From assembly GCF_032854445.1 (NCBI RefSeq), contig NC_088300.1, forward strand, positions 20,193,608 to 20,257,607: a stretch of DNA of 64,000 bases. Reading direction: 5' to 3'. A program made the translations under genes and the position numbers. Positions 41,183 through 55,300 of the stretch are shown piece after piece (position 1 is the first letter of the stretch; the number at the start of each line of letters is the position of its first letter). Origin of the DNA: Liolophura sinensis (lineage: Eukaryota > Mollusca > Polyplacophora > Chitonida > Chitonidae). A model generated the notes under the pieces. It saw only the letters and a list, made by a program, of their open reading frames with translations, did not search any database and had not been told where the DNA came from.

Positions 41183-42401
41183 TTTCGGACAAAATATTAG
41201 CCCTCTTTCATGAAGGAATATGGCTTACACTTGTCCCGTGATAAGCGAAAAAAAAAAACCACAACTTCCTTCTAAATGAATGACGTTGTTGATATTTCGA
41301 AGCGCCACCTGTCTACGGTTGACAAACGCATACTAAGAGAAGTAACTATGTAAAGTAACCAATCTTTTACTCCCTTGGTTCACAATGCTGATAAATATGT
41401 TTCACGATATAAGGACGGTACAGACCTATCTTTAGTGAGGGTGGTAATGGGAAAGGATTTATTGGCTTGAATTTTCTCCAGTCGATATTGTTATTTATTA
41501 AGATTTCAACTAGGGCCAACGGAAACGAACTGTAAAGTTTATTCTACTTCTAAAAAGTGTTCGTTCATAACTTTATCAATATTAAGCCCTACCGTATCGG
41601 TATTTAAAACACAGCTTCGTTAGTATGGTCTCTACGACTTCTCACTCAAACAAACAATACTTCTGCATGCTTTCCAAAACTTTCTATCATGCCTTTAAAT
41701 ATAATTGCTTTGCAACCGTCCGTTGAGAATAAAATGTATTGGCCTAGTCCAAGATGACGTCAAAGCAGTCTTAGATATGAGCAAGGCGTTGAAAAGAATG
41801 ACTGTATTTAGGCCTATTCTCTTCATGAGATATTAACAAACTGGTATTAAACAGAATCAGTCATTTCATGATTTAATCCAGAACAGAAATTTCTAGAAAT
41901 TTGTAGGGAACATAGTCACATAAACAGAAATGTTCAGATTTGGAGCCAATTAGCAGTACCGTACCGGTATATGAAATCTCTAGAAAGTGGAATGTGAAGG
42001 CACTAAGTGTTGGCCTATAAATGGTAAAGTGTTAACACTATGCAATCGATGATGTTGACAAATGAATTTCATATTGAAAAAAAAATCCTCTTTTTCCAAA
42101 ACCATAGATATTGAGGGCTTGTCCGTAGGTCGTACTCTGTTAATCTTTTGCAGCAGCAGTGAAGGCAACTTGAGCTAGCCCAAGACCAGAGCTAGATTAA
42201 TTAACTGTAATTATGTTAACTTTCTGAAATCGCAATGTACCACACACAAGGTCACATTTCCCATACAGTCTTAATGTTTGAGATGGTAGCCCGTTGGCAC
42301 AGGAGATAATGAAGGAGCACATACTGCCATTGATGGTAATCTGGCTGAATTCTCATTTTGCCAGGGAAAAGTATGTGTGAATGTTGTGATTTAGAGAAAT
42401 A

Positions 42402-42569
42402 TGCTGACTTCCTCTCAGGCTGTACGTAGGAAGATCTGGCAGCAACCTGCAGATGGTCGTGGGTTCCCTCGGGTCTCTGTCTGGTTTCTCCCACTATTAT
42501 GCTGGCTGCCACTGTATAAGTAAAATATTCCAGAGTACGGTGCAAAAACCAATTAAATAAATAAATACA
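42402..42569 (+). repeat. SINE family A, 5'-truncated
   Basis: Plus-strand copy lacking the head: TGCTGACTTCCTCTCAGGC, CAACCTGCAGATGGTCGTGG, CTATTATGCTGGCTGCC, then AAATATTCCAGAGTACGG and AATTAAATAAATAAAT. Confidence 0.85.
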
Positions 42570-42790
42570 ATTCTGTTAGCCACAGAATGGGCACATTTGT
42601 TGATGTTGATGGTTGATGTGAGCAACCTGTCCAGGGAAACTGAATGATAAGAGCAAAATACATACACACGGAGATGTGACCTCATAACTGTTGACAGGTT
42701 CTGGATGAATATAGACTGTACATATACTGCCTACAATCTAAGTGCTAAAAACAAACTAACCCAAATCCTCATTCATTTTACCAAGTTTTG

Positions 42791-42796
42791 TTTATT
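42791..42796 (-). terminator. AATAAA for the orphan terminal exon
   Basis: A canonical hexamer on the minus strand, 150 bp past the TAG at 42946-42948, at normal spacing for a 3' end. Confidence 0.45.
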
Positions 42797-42945
42797 AAAA
42801 TGGTTAACATCAACACAATATAGCATTTAACTCATCCAAAAATTGTGCTTTCCAGACAAAGTTCAAAGCATGTATCAAAAATCGCTAGTGTAAGGTTCAG
42901 AACTTTTTTCATTAAAAGGCAACTTGTTAAGATCTTTTCCTAAAA

Positions 42946-43013
42946 CTACACAATGCAAGAGTCCCATTCTGCAAATTTCTGGTCTAGTTCAGGGTGCTCC
43001 AGGATGGCTTCCT
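42946..43013 (-). CDS. Orphan terminal coding exon of an unidentified gene
   Basis: On the minus strand a strong acceptor (CCTTTTGTACAG) leads into 68 bp that read, in the only open phase, EAILEHPELDQKFAEWDSCI then V and a stop, with AATAAA 150 bp on. Composition and acidic helical look are gene-like. The exon needs one base from the preceding exon. That does not fit the TTLL gene next door, whose late exons end in phase 0 or 2, nor cathepsin F, which starts to its left. I could not find its upstream exons between 43.0 and 46.4 kb, and I do not recognise the protein. It could be the tail of a small gene or an alternative last exon of something further right. Confidence 0.45.
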
Positions 43014-46000
43014 CTGTACAAAAGGAATTATTACACATATACATGAAGTTGTGAACTCACTGGGTCATTAGCTGTGTAGTAGCTGTAAATACCAGCAACC
43101 CCTATACATGCAGGTGATAAAAGATTTCCACATACTGTTTCTTTCTTTATATCTTATCACAAAACAGTTCACAATATCACAGAAATGTTTTTTGATGAAA
43201 TGCACCAAGGTTACACAACTATATCCTCTTTACAATCTTGAGGAAGGCACCAGTATGGAGTATATACACATAAAGGTCATCAGCTAACAACTGAGGGTTT
43301 TTGGCTGATAATTTACCTACACCAGTTATTAGATTGAGTGATCTTCATCTTATAACTACTCCAGTGAATACTCCAATATAAGGCTGCAAGCCAACCTGAG
43401 ATGGCCTTCGGTCACCCCCTCCCCACCCTGAGACAATCGCCTTTATTTCACAGGTATGTTGAACATAGCACCATATGTAGATCTCACATCACAAAACATT
43501 TTTTTGATATAAAATACATTCAGTCACTCACTTCACATTATTATGATTATTATTATGACCGGTATTATGAAGCACTGGTGATTTAAACTTTCATGTAAAA
43601 ACATCCAATCCTGATGTTAACTTAGAGGCACTATCTACAAACGCTGATGTCCAATAGCAATGGCATTGACAATGAGAGCAATAATGTAATGTTTCATACA
43701 AATCCTTTTACCGTCTTTTGGAAATATTCTCAGGCTGACATTTCACCCGCGTGGTTACCTTATTTATTCACACGTGTATATTAAACTCATATACATTTTA
43801 TGTCCTAGCCTCTTTCTGTCCAATAACGCGGACAACACCCTGGATAATGGTGAAAATATGACAGGTCAGGAAAGAAACTATGCAGGACCGATCCGAAACT
43901 AAGACAGGGTTGAAATCAAATGAAACCCCTGCACCCCAGGAGGTATGAACATTATTGCTCAATGTTACGACAAGGATGGAGTTAAACCTCAGAGGAGGCC
44001 TCAGAGGTAACAACAAAAAGAAATAAGTCTGGTCTTGGGTAAATCATGTAATCATATAACAAGTCAGGAAAACTGAAGCCTATCAATCTATTACACTAGA
44101 GTATTACAGTGAACCTCACAAGGCTAGGGGAGCCAATATGTATTGTCTCAGTGTTTTTGTAGACTATTTAATGCAGTTATCTTGACATGTGGTATTGTAT
44201 AAGTTACATAGTCTGGAAAATATATAATAAAAACACAACAATCTAGTTTAAAACAATACATGCTTGAATGTATAGGATCCTTGAGTGTATAGACATGAAT
44301 CCTTTACATGGAGATTCCTAAAAGTCTATATACAGAGTACCTACAATCTTGATCTTTACACAGTTTTGTACTAGCGTGCATTCTTAACTGTACAGTTGAT
44401 TGACACTTGCAACGTGGAAACAGTGAATCTGAACTGTTTTCTTTAGATAAAATACTCATGCACACACTTATCTGCCATACATGTTTTCAATACAATGTAT
44501 ATTAACACACCGTAAACACATGGTAAATATACCATTGACACACTTTTGATTGAAGTACATAAAAAACAAAAAACAAATGTATGTTTTATCTACTTTATAA
44601 CATAGTGTTTATCTATTATAGTGTATTGATCCAGTACATGTCAACAAAGTAATGTTGTTGTTTTACCTCACAATTTCAAAATTTTATTTTTATGAAATCC
44701 AAAATTTTCATTTCAGAACCACAACAGAAACTGCTGGTCTGTTTTGATATTAAATGGATATATCCTTTGATACATGCAACAACATACATAAAACATTATA
44801 TAAAATTTGTTTTATCTGAATATCATACACAGCATTGTACTTGAGCAAGACAGAGTGCAAACATCACTGCAAACATCACTGCAAACATCACTGCAACCTT
44901 TTAAATACCACGGTTTCTAGACAAGTTAAACCCACTGGGCTGAACTTTACTGAATGCACATATAAAAGTAATAGTTTGCAATCAGAGATGAACAAAAGAG
45001 TAAAGTACATGATCAGTGATTCAGAACAACATGTGTAAAAAGACAAATACATGAACTAGGCAAAACACAACATAAGACAAGATGAATGCAACAAACAAGA
45101 ATTACAAAATAAATATCAACATGTTTCTTCAATAAATACTTCTGTGTACAAAATGTAAATCACACAATCAGGGAAACAGGTTTATGGCTAAAGCCACTGA
45201 AGTAATTTCTACCATAAAGATATCCATGTACAACTGTATTAAAAATGTTTCAAAAAGTTGGCAAATGATGAACACAAAATATAAAAAAGAAACAGGGATG
45301 TTAACTTTTCATACTTTCACACACAATCATGATACTGTAAATCTCTGAAGTGAGCTTCCATAGTTGTTTTGTCATAATCTATAACACATAAGCAGTACCA
45401 TTGGTCTTTCCCACTTTCAAAGAGAATGTCTTTAAGTATGTAAAAAATATAATTCTTACACAAAATATATGAAAACATATAATCATGTTATGTCTCTCTC
45501 AGAAACTATTTAGGTGTCTTTAATATGCAATTGGAAATAAATCACAACAACCTACATGTAGGAATGTTGTTTGTATGCATTTAAACGAGGCACTGTGAAT
45601 TACTGGACATATCTTTCATATTTCAGGCAATAGCTGACGCTGATGATGCTGAGGAAAATCCTATTCATACGCTTCAGTTGAATATGACAGATCCAAAATC
45701 ACAGGTAGATACAATACGCCTGCGGTGTCTTAACTCTCAGTGAAAGTTCAGACTACACACAATACTTTCATGTATGTAAGGGTTGTATGCATACCTTTAA
45801 TACATGCTACTTCAGATCAACAACCACACAGTAATTCTAACATGTATATATGTATGTGACACTTAGTGGACGGTTGCATGTATCGCCTTAATACAGTAAG
45901 CTTCTTCAGATCAACAACCACACAGTAATTCTAACATGTATACATGTATGTGACACTTAGTGGACGGTTGCATGTATCACCTTAATACATGTAAGCTTCT

Positions 46001-46381
46001 TCAGATCAACAACCACACAGTAATTCTTACATGTATACATGTATGTGACACTTAGTGGATGGTTGCATGTATCGCCTTAATACATGTAAGCTTCTTCAGA
46101 TCAATGACCACACATTATGTTACATGTACATGTGGCACTTACTAGGGGGTTGTATGTACCCTTTCCATTATGCTTTCTTGGTATCCACAACAATACTGGT
46201 CATGTGGCACATATTGGACAGCTATTTGTATCCCCTCATTTTGCTTTCCCATGTCATTGACCACAGAATATTTCCTGTATGTGGCACGTACTGGAGAGCT
46301 ATTTGTATCACCTGAGTATACCTCCAAAGTCATCCACGAGAGAACACATGACATGGTGTTGATCTGGACATCCTCGTCCCC
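43014..46381. other. Spacer downstream of the TTLL gene
   Basis: AT-rich DNA rich in ACATGTA-type words. It should contain the TTLL 3' UTR at its right end and possibly exons of the orphan gene that I could not identify. A tandem array lies at 45770-46320 and a short triplet of ATCACTGCAAAC near 44860. An isolated exon-like piece on the plus strand at 45627-45704 is discussed under rejected items. Confidence 0.45.
45770..46320. repeat. 94-95-bp tandem array 3' of TTLL
   Basis: Units share GTGACACTTAGTGGACGGTT, then CATGTATCGCCTTAATAC and CTTCAGATCAACAACCACAC. GTGAC recurs at 45856, 45950 and 46045 (94 and 95 bp). The left units are nearly identical, while those from 46115 rightward are shorter and diverged, still showing GTGGCAC(T/A)(T/C)A.T.G. 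It may be transcribed as part of the TTLL 3' UTR. Confidence 0.85.
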
Positions 46382-49300
46382 TCAAGAGCACCACTTAACA
46401 TCAGCCTGACACTTGCCTATAAACCACATGACCATCAGTCTATTCCGCGGACTCAACTTGGTCATGTGCTCGTTAAGCCAGGATTTGTGCCACTTAAGCG
46501 CCTCAGCCTGACTCTGAAAGTAAAGAACAGGACGTGTCTCAGTCTCAGAACTCGATTCACACTGATATCAAACAATGAATGAATACCAGTCATAAGTTTA
46601 TATCTTGATACAATGCTCAACTACATGTACAACATCAAACTCATATTTTAAAGTACCTGCCTCTGGCAGCACCAGTAATCAAAGCTGTCTATTTAACAGC
46701 TTCTGCATGAAAGCCACAAACCCACACTGTCTGTGTTTCATCAATCTTACCATAGGAAAGGAGTACCCACTCACAGCCTCCTTTATCTGTTTACCTACAG
46801 AATCATCATGTGCATTACCAGAAGCACTGGAAATAACTGTTCACAGCATTCCCGACTAACATAAGTGCTCAAAACAACATGCTATAGTTGTCCCTGTTCA
46901 GGTATACACATATACTTGTGCACCACAGCCTCCAGATTTCTGCTGATGTACAGAGCCACTGATTCTATTACCATAAGCATGGGCAACACCTGTCTACAGC
47001 TTTCCTCAACTGTCTACATATAAACCCACAGTATATCCCCATTGCATATAGTACCATAGCTCTGGGACCATTGTGCATTTTACCATATGCTCTGGGAATG
47101 CCCATCCACATCTTCCAATGTTCACATATGAACACATCATGCATTTTACCATATACTCTGGGAACATCAACCCACATCTTCCAATTTTCACATATGATCA
47201 CATTGTGCATTTTTACCATATGCTCTGGGAACACCCACACACCGTCATCTTCCAATGTTCACATATAAACCTCTTTGTGTATATTACCACGGGCTCTGGG
47301 AACACCCACCCACCCACATCTTCCAATGTTCCCATGTAAACCCATTGTGCATTTTTACCATATGCTCTGGGAGCACCAACCCTCATCTTTCAATGTTCAC
47401 ATATAAACACATCGTGCATTTTACCATATGGTCTGGGAACATCCACCCACCCACATCTTCCAATGCTCACATATAAACCTCTTTGTGTATATTACCACAG
47501 GCTCTGGAAACACCCACCCACCCACATCTTCCAATGTTCATATATAAACCAATTGTGCATTATTACCGTATGCTCTGGGAACACCCACCTATATCTTCCA
47601 ATGTTCACGTATAAACCTTACTGTGTATATTACAAAAGGTTCTGGGAACACCCACCCACAAATTCCAATGTTCACATATAAACCCATTGTGTATATTACC
47701 ACAGGCTCTGGGAACACCCACCTACAAATTCCAATGTTCACATATAAACCCATTGTGTATATTACCACAGGCTCTGGGAACACCCACCTACAAATTCCAA
47801 TGTTCACATATAAACCCCTTGTGCACATCGCCACAGACTCTGGAAACGCCCGCTCACAGTTTCCAATGTTTACATATTGACCTCCCTCTGTATATTACCA
47901 TAGGCTCTGGTAACACCCACTGACAGTGTCCAGCATTTTACATGTAAACTTCACCCACCCATAGTTTCCAATGTTCATAGATAAACCCACTGTATACCAT
48001 ATGTTCTGGGAACACCCGGCCACAGCTTCCAATGTTCACATATAAACCCACTGTGTATATTACCATGGGTTCTGGGAAGACGCGCTCACAACTTCCTCTA
48101 TTCAGGTGCTCCAGATAGGCATCCTTCAGGGTTAGGCGCTCCTCTTCCCCCATACAGTGGCTACACAGCTTGCACACCTGAGAAATCACATGAGCAAACA
48201 GGGTTATATCACTTCAGACACAAGGTCAGTTACGTAGAGAATGTGTTAATACTCTCAGATATATAACCTAAATCACGTTCATAACAGTACCACTTGGTAA
48301 AAACACCAATGACCAAACAGAGGTAATGGTTTCTTTTAAGTAACTGTGTAACAATTTGCTGGTGACTGAGGAAAATGCTGAGGTAATACCAGGTGTATCA
48401 AAGTGATAACTGAAATATTTCTAGGGCCGGCAAGAAATCTTGGCTCCTGGACTGACTCATGATAAACCTTGAGAAGCAAAGATGTATTTGAACACACTGG
48501 TTATTTTTATGAAAAAAGTTACAGGTAAACGCTAGTTTTTGTACCTCACTGTTACACTGCTCACACTTGTCACCTGCACAGAGCTCAGGGAATGTCATGA
48601 TGTCCTTGTCAGCTGCCAGCATGTCAGCCTCATTGTCAGAACTGAAAGGAAAGTGGCAAGAACAGGTAACCACAAGTAAAAAACTAGGCAATGTGACAAG
48701 CTAATAAGAGAAAGGTATGTCCACGTTTACATGTATATGTAACAAAGATTTACTGAGAACAGCTCAGAAGTCAGTCTTACCACCATCTTCAGTTTACCAA
48801 GACAGCAAAGCCTTAATTAAAATAAAAAACCTCTCAAATTGGTATATCACACTAATTTAACTCAAATCACAAATATACAATCACATATATTTGAAGATAC
48901 TTTGATGCTGCAGGATGATAGTATTACTACTGTAATAGTTCAGTGTATCTTACTGTCTTTCTCCGTGACAAGTTAATCCCATACTAACCTCTGGTCCAGA
49001 TTACTGGTGGTTTTCCTGCCAATGCCCACCAGACCTAACATGTTGTATATCACATGCTCGTACAGGATCCTGTTTGGAGGAAAATGACCCGAGGACAAGT
49101 TTGGCGACATGTTCACCTGTTATCCAAAACAACAACAACATAGTCTTAGTACTCTCTGCACAACTGTGTATGGACAACCCTGTCTTAATGAGAGTATTAA
49201 ACAAAACTGCAGGCTTCAAAGGGCCCTGAAAGACACCTTAGTTGTACAGTGAAGATTAGTTCACACTTCAGAAGTCTGGAGTCTTATAATAATCTCTCAT

Positions 49301-52300
49301 TATAACTCATTACATAAAATGCCCTCAGTGTTATGTCAACAGTGAATGTTACATGTTCCAAGAATGGCAGCAAGTCAACTAATATCCAGTCTAACAAAGG
49401 TCAGTGGATTACTCCAGGACACATCGTTTCCCTCAACCCATAACCTGAGATTTGTCATATACTTCAGTCAAAAAAAAACAAAAAACACTGATCAAATAAA
49501 CACATTTAGAGCCAATAAATTTCTATATCACAGCACACATCATTGCAGACTATATATTTCTTCACATTAGAAAGAATCCTCAATCAGCTTTCTTAGTTTT
49601 AACAGTGCTTAACCCTCAAGAAAATAGGAACAGAAAATTTGGAATGACACAATTTCCACATTCTTCACTACATGTATGTTTACACTGCTATCATATGAAG
49701 GCAGGCATAAATGTCAGAACAAGCTAATAAATCAGGAGTATATAGCCAAATGTTATGTGTAGGTGTATAAGCTTACCTCCATCAAGTACACATTCAGCTC
49801 TTCATCCAACACAAAGTCAAACCTCACCATTTCAAAGAAATATCTACAACAACAACGTACCGCTTTGATCAGACGCACACTTACACTTGGGACACTATTG
49901 AATGAATGATAATGGCTGTACGCCACATTGGCAATATTTCAGCCATATTGTGGCGAAGGACACTATTTTTTTTTTTTTTTTTTGATTGGTGTTTTACGCC
50001 GTACTCAAGAATATTTCACTTATACAACGGCGGCCAGCATTATGGTGGGTGGAAACCGGGCAGAGCCCGGGGGAAACCCACGACCATCCGCAGGTTGCTG
50101 GCAGACCTTCCCACGTACGGCCGGAGAGGAAGCCAGCATAAGCTGGTCTTGAACTCACAGCGACCGCATTGGTGAGAGGCTTCTGGGTCACTACGCTGCG
50201 CTAGTGCGCTAACCGACTGAGCCACGGAGGCCCCAAGGACACTATTGAACATGTACATGTATGTATACAGACCCTAAAGTACACACATGTAATCATGACA
50301 TGAATCAAAGCATTGGCATTATCAGCCTACAACGGGAGCTAATGCACCATTACACAGGCAAGTGATTGGGCTGTTGCTCATTTAAATGGTATAAATCTCT
50401 ATAACAATGCCTTGCCAATAAAACTAAATGTGTGAGAGTTAATATATAGCATTACCCTGTTTCTTCTAAAATTTGGGACACCTAATCTGCTCATTTTAGC
50501 CAATATACATGTAATTCTAGCAGGGATATTTAGTTTCTTTTTCTCACATGTTTAGACCATCAAATGAACGACATAATCATGCATGTATCTTTACTTTTTC
50601 AAAAGGCTGGTACAAAAATGTGACATTTTACTTTCAACGCTACTAACACCTGTCCCAAATTTTAGAAGAATTACGATATGTGCGCAACACGTCAAAAACA
50701 GATCTTCAAATCAGATTGTTTTCAAATTATGAGTCTATGAGTTTGGATAGCATTAAAGTTCATTACTCGGGACCGTGAATTTAAAGAAATGATGTAAAAG
50801 TGCTTAAAAAATGAAGATATCATACAAAAACTGATGCATATATTTACTATCACCTGTACTCATGTCTCAAAACAAACTGACCTGCTTGACCTAAATTTTG
50901 ACTTCATGGAGTTCGCCATCAGTTGCTCCTTCTCCAGGTAGACTTGACGAATACAGCTCTTCAGGTCACTCCACAGCTTGTCCACATCTTTGCCTATCGC
51001 ATGAAAATATTCAACATTCAATCACGGATTGTCCTCAAATCTTTACATCTGCATTCATGGCATTGGGGGGAAAAATGTCATCATGTGGTATGGGAAAATC
51101 AAGTCTGCTGCCACAATGTAATAAGTCAAAAACTGTGTCTCACTGTCACTAAGGCTCATATTTTTTTAAAAATTATGAAATTTCAAAATACAATTTTATT
51201 TTTATAACAAAATGCTCCGAAAAAGAAAACTTACCTTGGGAGCGAAGATAAGCATTGAAAGATTCCTTAAACCTGAAGTTTCTTTCATCAAAGAACTTTT
51301 TCAATGACGGCATCTGGAATGTAATAAGAGTAAAATACTAGTCATCGGGAGTTATGGAAGTCAATCATCTGTAACTACTTTTAGCTTGCAGTGCGTACAG
51401 AAAAACAAATGAACCCTACACTACGTATCGTACAGTCGCATATGTACATCCCTATTGACTGCATAAAGACAAGTATATGAAAAGGTATATTATATGAAAT
51501 GCATGTAGATTTTTTCAGATAAACTCAAGTGGTATTATTGACTACAATATCATGTACTGGGACACTTCTGGCATGTTTCACTGTTCACTAGAAGATACAT
51601 GTATTTATTTATTACCTTATACCTGATTGGTGTTTTGCGCCAGACTCTAGAATATTTAACGCATACAAGAGCGGCCAGCATTATGGTAGGAGGAAACCGA
51701 GCAGAGCCCTGGGAGAAACCCACGACCATCCTCAGGTTGCTCACAGCCTTAACTAGAATATAGTGTTAGAAATAACTGAAATGTATCATATGCAAAAAAG
51801 AGCAGTTTCCAGGGTGTGTGTGTGTGACCCTGAGCATGGTTACCCTCTGCTGTCACACACAATTCCTCAAGTTTCATGTCATTTATGCGACACATGGACT
51901 CATGCACAGGTTCCAGTCAATGACAGAAAAACAAACCCACAAACTGAGAACTGAGTTGAATCCTGGGAAATGATCAAAGTCTGCAAAGCCGTGAAGGCAG
52001 AAATTGCCATGTGCTGCTGTTGGTAAGTGTGACATGTTTGGTGCATGCGTACTGATGAACACAAGAATAAATCATCTGGCTTATTAAAAAAACAGGTTTA
52101 TGCTGGGTGTAGTTTTAGTGCTTACCTGCCACATGGGAGTGTAATCATCGCCCACCACGTACTTATCCACATCTTTCGGGTCAAATGGGTAGTAGTCATG
52201 TGGACAAAACCTGCAATATTCACAGCACATCCTAATTCTTCAACCTTTTCAATCATCACCAGGACCAATATTTTGAAACATTCTGAGAGAACTACATGTA

Positions 52301-55300
52301 TGGTGTGCAGACAAATAATATGCACAGTTTTATGAGGCTGACATCTTTAGTGACACAAACAAATCAGTTATGGTGTCATTTTCATACAAAAATTGTATGC
52401 ATAATTTCCAATCAAAAAGTGCCTTACAGGTTGAAAGGGTTGAAAATTTACAGTAAGTATACTTTTATATTTAATATAAATATTACTAACTACTGAAAAT
52501 GAAAACAGGTACCTAATGATTTCAAAGACTTTCTACTGAATTATTATGTGTTTATTTCACATTTCAAGAACATCAATTTTGAAACATAGTGAGAATTTCC
52601 ACCTATAAGCATATTAAAAAAGTAAGCAGAGAGACCAATGAGAAAGTGCAAACACAGACGTGACAGCCAAGTGGAGTTCATTCTTTTTAAATAAGCAAAA
52701 CATACCTGAAGAGAGCATCTCCATCAACGATATAGACCCTAAGAGGGTTTAGCGATGTCATGATGGTATAGATACCTATGTCAAACTTCCTGTAACATCA
52801 AATGATTAACATCTAAAACAGTTATGACCGCATAGATATTCTCTAACCTGAATGATCTACTAAATGAGCTTTTAAACCAGGTGGGATCTGGCCCTTTGTA
52901 AAGTGTCAAGATGAGTTACCTGCATCAAATGGTTTTTAAAACATATAATCATGTTTATTTAGGATATAGGTTCATTTATAAGGTAAACATGTGACAAGGT
53001 CATTCTTAAAATATAAAATCCTTCGATGGCAGCAACCTGACTCAGCACAAGTAAAGTCAGTTCAATGGAAATTTTTAACAATTACCAGTTTGAGAGCTAC
53101 ATGGCATAGTAGGTACAGATGAGGAATTAAACATACCTGTTTATGAGATAATCTCACTCAAATCAGTACATTCAATAACCACAGTCTCATTTTGACTAGG
53201 AAACCACACAAATTTTACCTATTCCCCCAAGAAGGTTGTACAGGATTAACATGTTGGGTAAATGTACAGCCACACTTACCTGCCATCAATAAGGAAAGGC
53301 TTAGACACATATTCCTGCACAAAGGTGTCTGTAGCCTCAAGGTCTAGTTCTGGTGAAAGATAGAAAACAGGGCAAAGATTAACACACTTACACAAATATA
53401 TTACTCACACTACGAACAAAATGATTGCCTATGAAAACTAGGAAATGTAAGTTTCTTTTTTCTACTCACCACACATATACATATAGCTGCATTTGTGTAA
53501 GAAAAGCAATATTATGGACAGGAAAAAATGTACAGGAAATGTAAGCAGAAAACAATAGACACATTCTGTTAACTTATGGATGACTGGTCAGTTGAACATT
53601 TAAGGTAGATTTACATTCTTCCTAATATCGTTCAACTGTACATTTAATATAATGATGTTATACATGTACCTTTGGTGGTCTTGATGCGAATTCCTCTATG
53701 ATTATTGCTTTTCTGAACCCACATTTTGTCGGGGTGCTTCTTTATCTATTTATAAGAATGGCAACATCTCATATAAAAGTAGTTCTTTATCACACCTATC
53801 AATTCTTAACAATTTGGAAAAAAAAGACACAACTCAGTTTATAATTTTCAAGAATGTGTTAAAAAAAAAATACCAACAGTAATTATGAGTGTATGAATCT
53901 TCTTAACAGGGATGAAACAAAGGTAAGTACCCAAATTCCCCAAACATTTCGCATATGAAAGAGCAACTTTCAGTGCAATTTATGTACATTTTAAATTTGA
54001 TATTGGAGACAAAACTACATTGACCGGATTGGTAAGTTTCATGGCTTCACAAAAAGTATAGTTTTGACAGAATAATGCCTTCAGAATATGATGGCTGAAT
54101 AAAAGCCTTGCAAACATGCGAAAAGGTTGAAGAATGACAGTAAGTTAAGTTTGAACAGCAGCTTCAATGTAAGATACACAAACACTACATAACTCCAAAC
54201 TTTATCACATGGACCTTCTGCTGAATTCACAAAACAAAGGAATCCTACACACGTATATTAATGGTGAGTGCTATGCTTACATATGTTAGCAGCTTGTTTT
54301 TATCTGAAGGCATCTTGAATGCTGTAGGGATGAAGTCTATTTGGGACACGGCTAAGCTCGCCTTCATAGTGATGAAACCTGAGCCAGGGAAATGGTTCAC
54401 CTGTAAACACAGTAATCAATAATATTTGCTTACTTAATACTAGATTAGCGCTCCATTGAGACTGTCAAGAATGTTTTAGCTATATGAAGGCATACGGTTT
54501 TATATCTTTGTTTAGTTGGCCAGTATTATGGCCGTATTGCGAAGACACCATACACTATGTCCCACCCAGTCATATTATACTGACCAGCACTTACATTAAA
54601 TGACAGAAGTGCAATGAAACTTTTCCTGTTCAAGTTATATGCACTGTACATTTCACACATAAGAATAGAATTCCAATAATGTTTCAAACTGGCGAAAAAA
54701 AATAGAATTTCTGTGACAATCAAATTTATTATAGCACTCGAGCCACTCTTGAAAATTAATCCAGAAAGTCAGTAAACATCCAAAATCTGTCAGATCTCAT
54801 AGACAGTAGAACGCTTATAGAAAAATTAAACCTAAATTATGCAGTATATTCAAACTCTGACCCAAATCATCCAGTACCATTGCATAAGTATTGAAAGTTT
54901 TCATATCACAGGTGCAAACTGACACAGGTGTCACTGTTTCACACCCTCAAAAATACTGTTACGGCACACTAAACTTAACTGGAATCAGCCTGCAGAGCTT
55001 GAAAGATTACTGACAGGTTGTCTGAAGAATTAGTGTTTAAGCTTTCCTGGCTCTCACAACTACATATGTCTTAGGCTGAAAACCCATCACTATCATGCAG
55101 CCACCATGCTGCCTGCAGAACAGATCAAGTACAATTTACCTTCTGATGAGCTCGCAAATTGTTGAGACGTGAGGCCAGCTTGGTGAAGGGATAATCATGT
55201 GACCAGAGCACGTCCCAGTCAGACGCAGACCTTCCGCGACGAATCACATAGCCGAGTCTCTCAAACACATTGTACACATGCTGGAGGTAACCAGAGTTCA

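Larger units (their letters stand above)
41183..42945. other. Spacer upstream of cathepsin F
   Basis: The cathepsin promoter should lie just right of 41182, but I see no clear core element. The right half has a truncated SINE at 42402-42569 and a minus-strand AATAAA at 42791-42796 that fits the orphan exon beginning at 42946. No other coding sequence is seen. Confidence 0.5.

Noticed and set aside
43316-43391. Possible internal exon upstream of the orphan exon (TTGCAG acceptor, GTAAAT donor)
   Set aside because: The only open phase ends with two bases left over, whereas the orphan exon needs one.
43798-44016. 72-codon minus frame between the orphan exon and TTLL
   Set aside because: No splice sites that would connect it to 43013 in phase, and no family resemblance; kept as a chance frame.
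45627-45704. Exon-like piece on the plus strand (acceptor TTTCAG, 26 open codons, donor GTAGAT)
   Set aside because: It is isolated, opposite to the neighbouring genes, with no partner exons on the plus strand that I could find. It stays possible but unsupported; a spliced read would revive it.
46968-47923. Repetitive frames on both strands near the TTLL 3' exons
   Set aside because: They are by-products of the 66-71-bp array and open on both strands; only the first 66-bp extension from exon 13 on the gene strand has a plausible splicing use.
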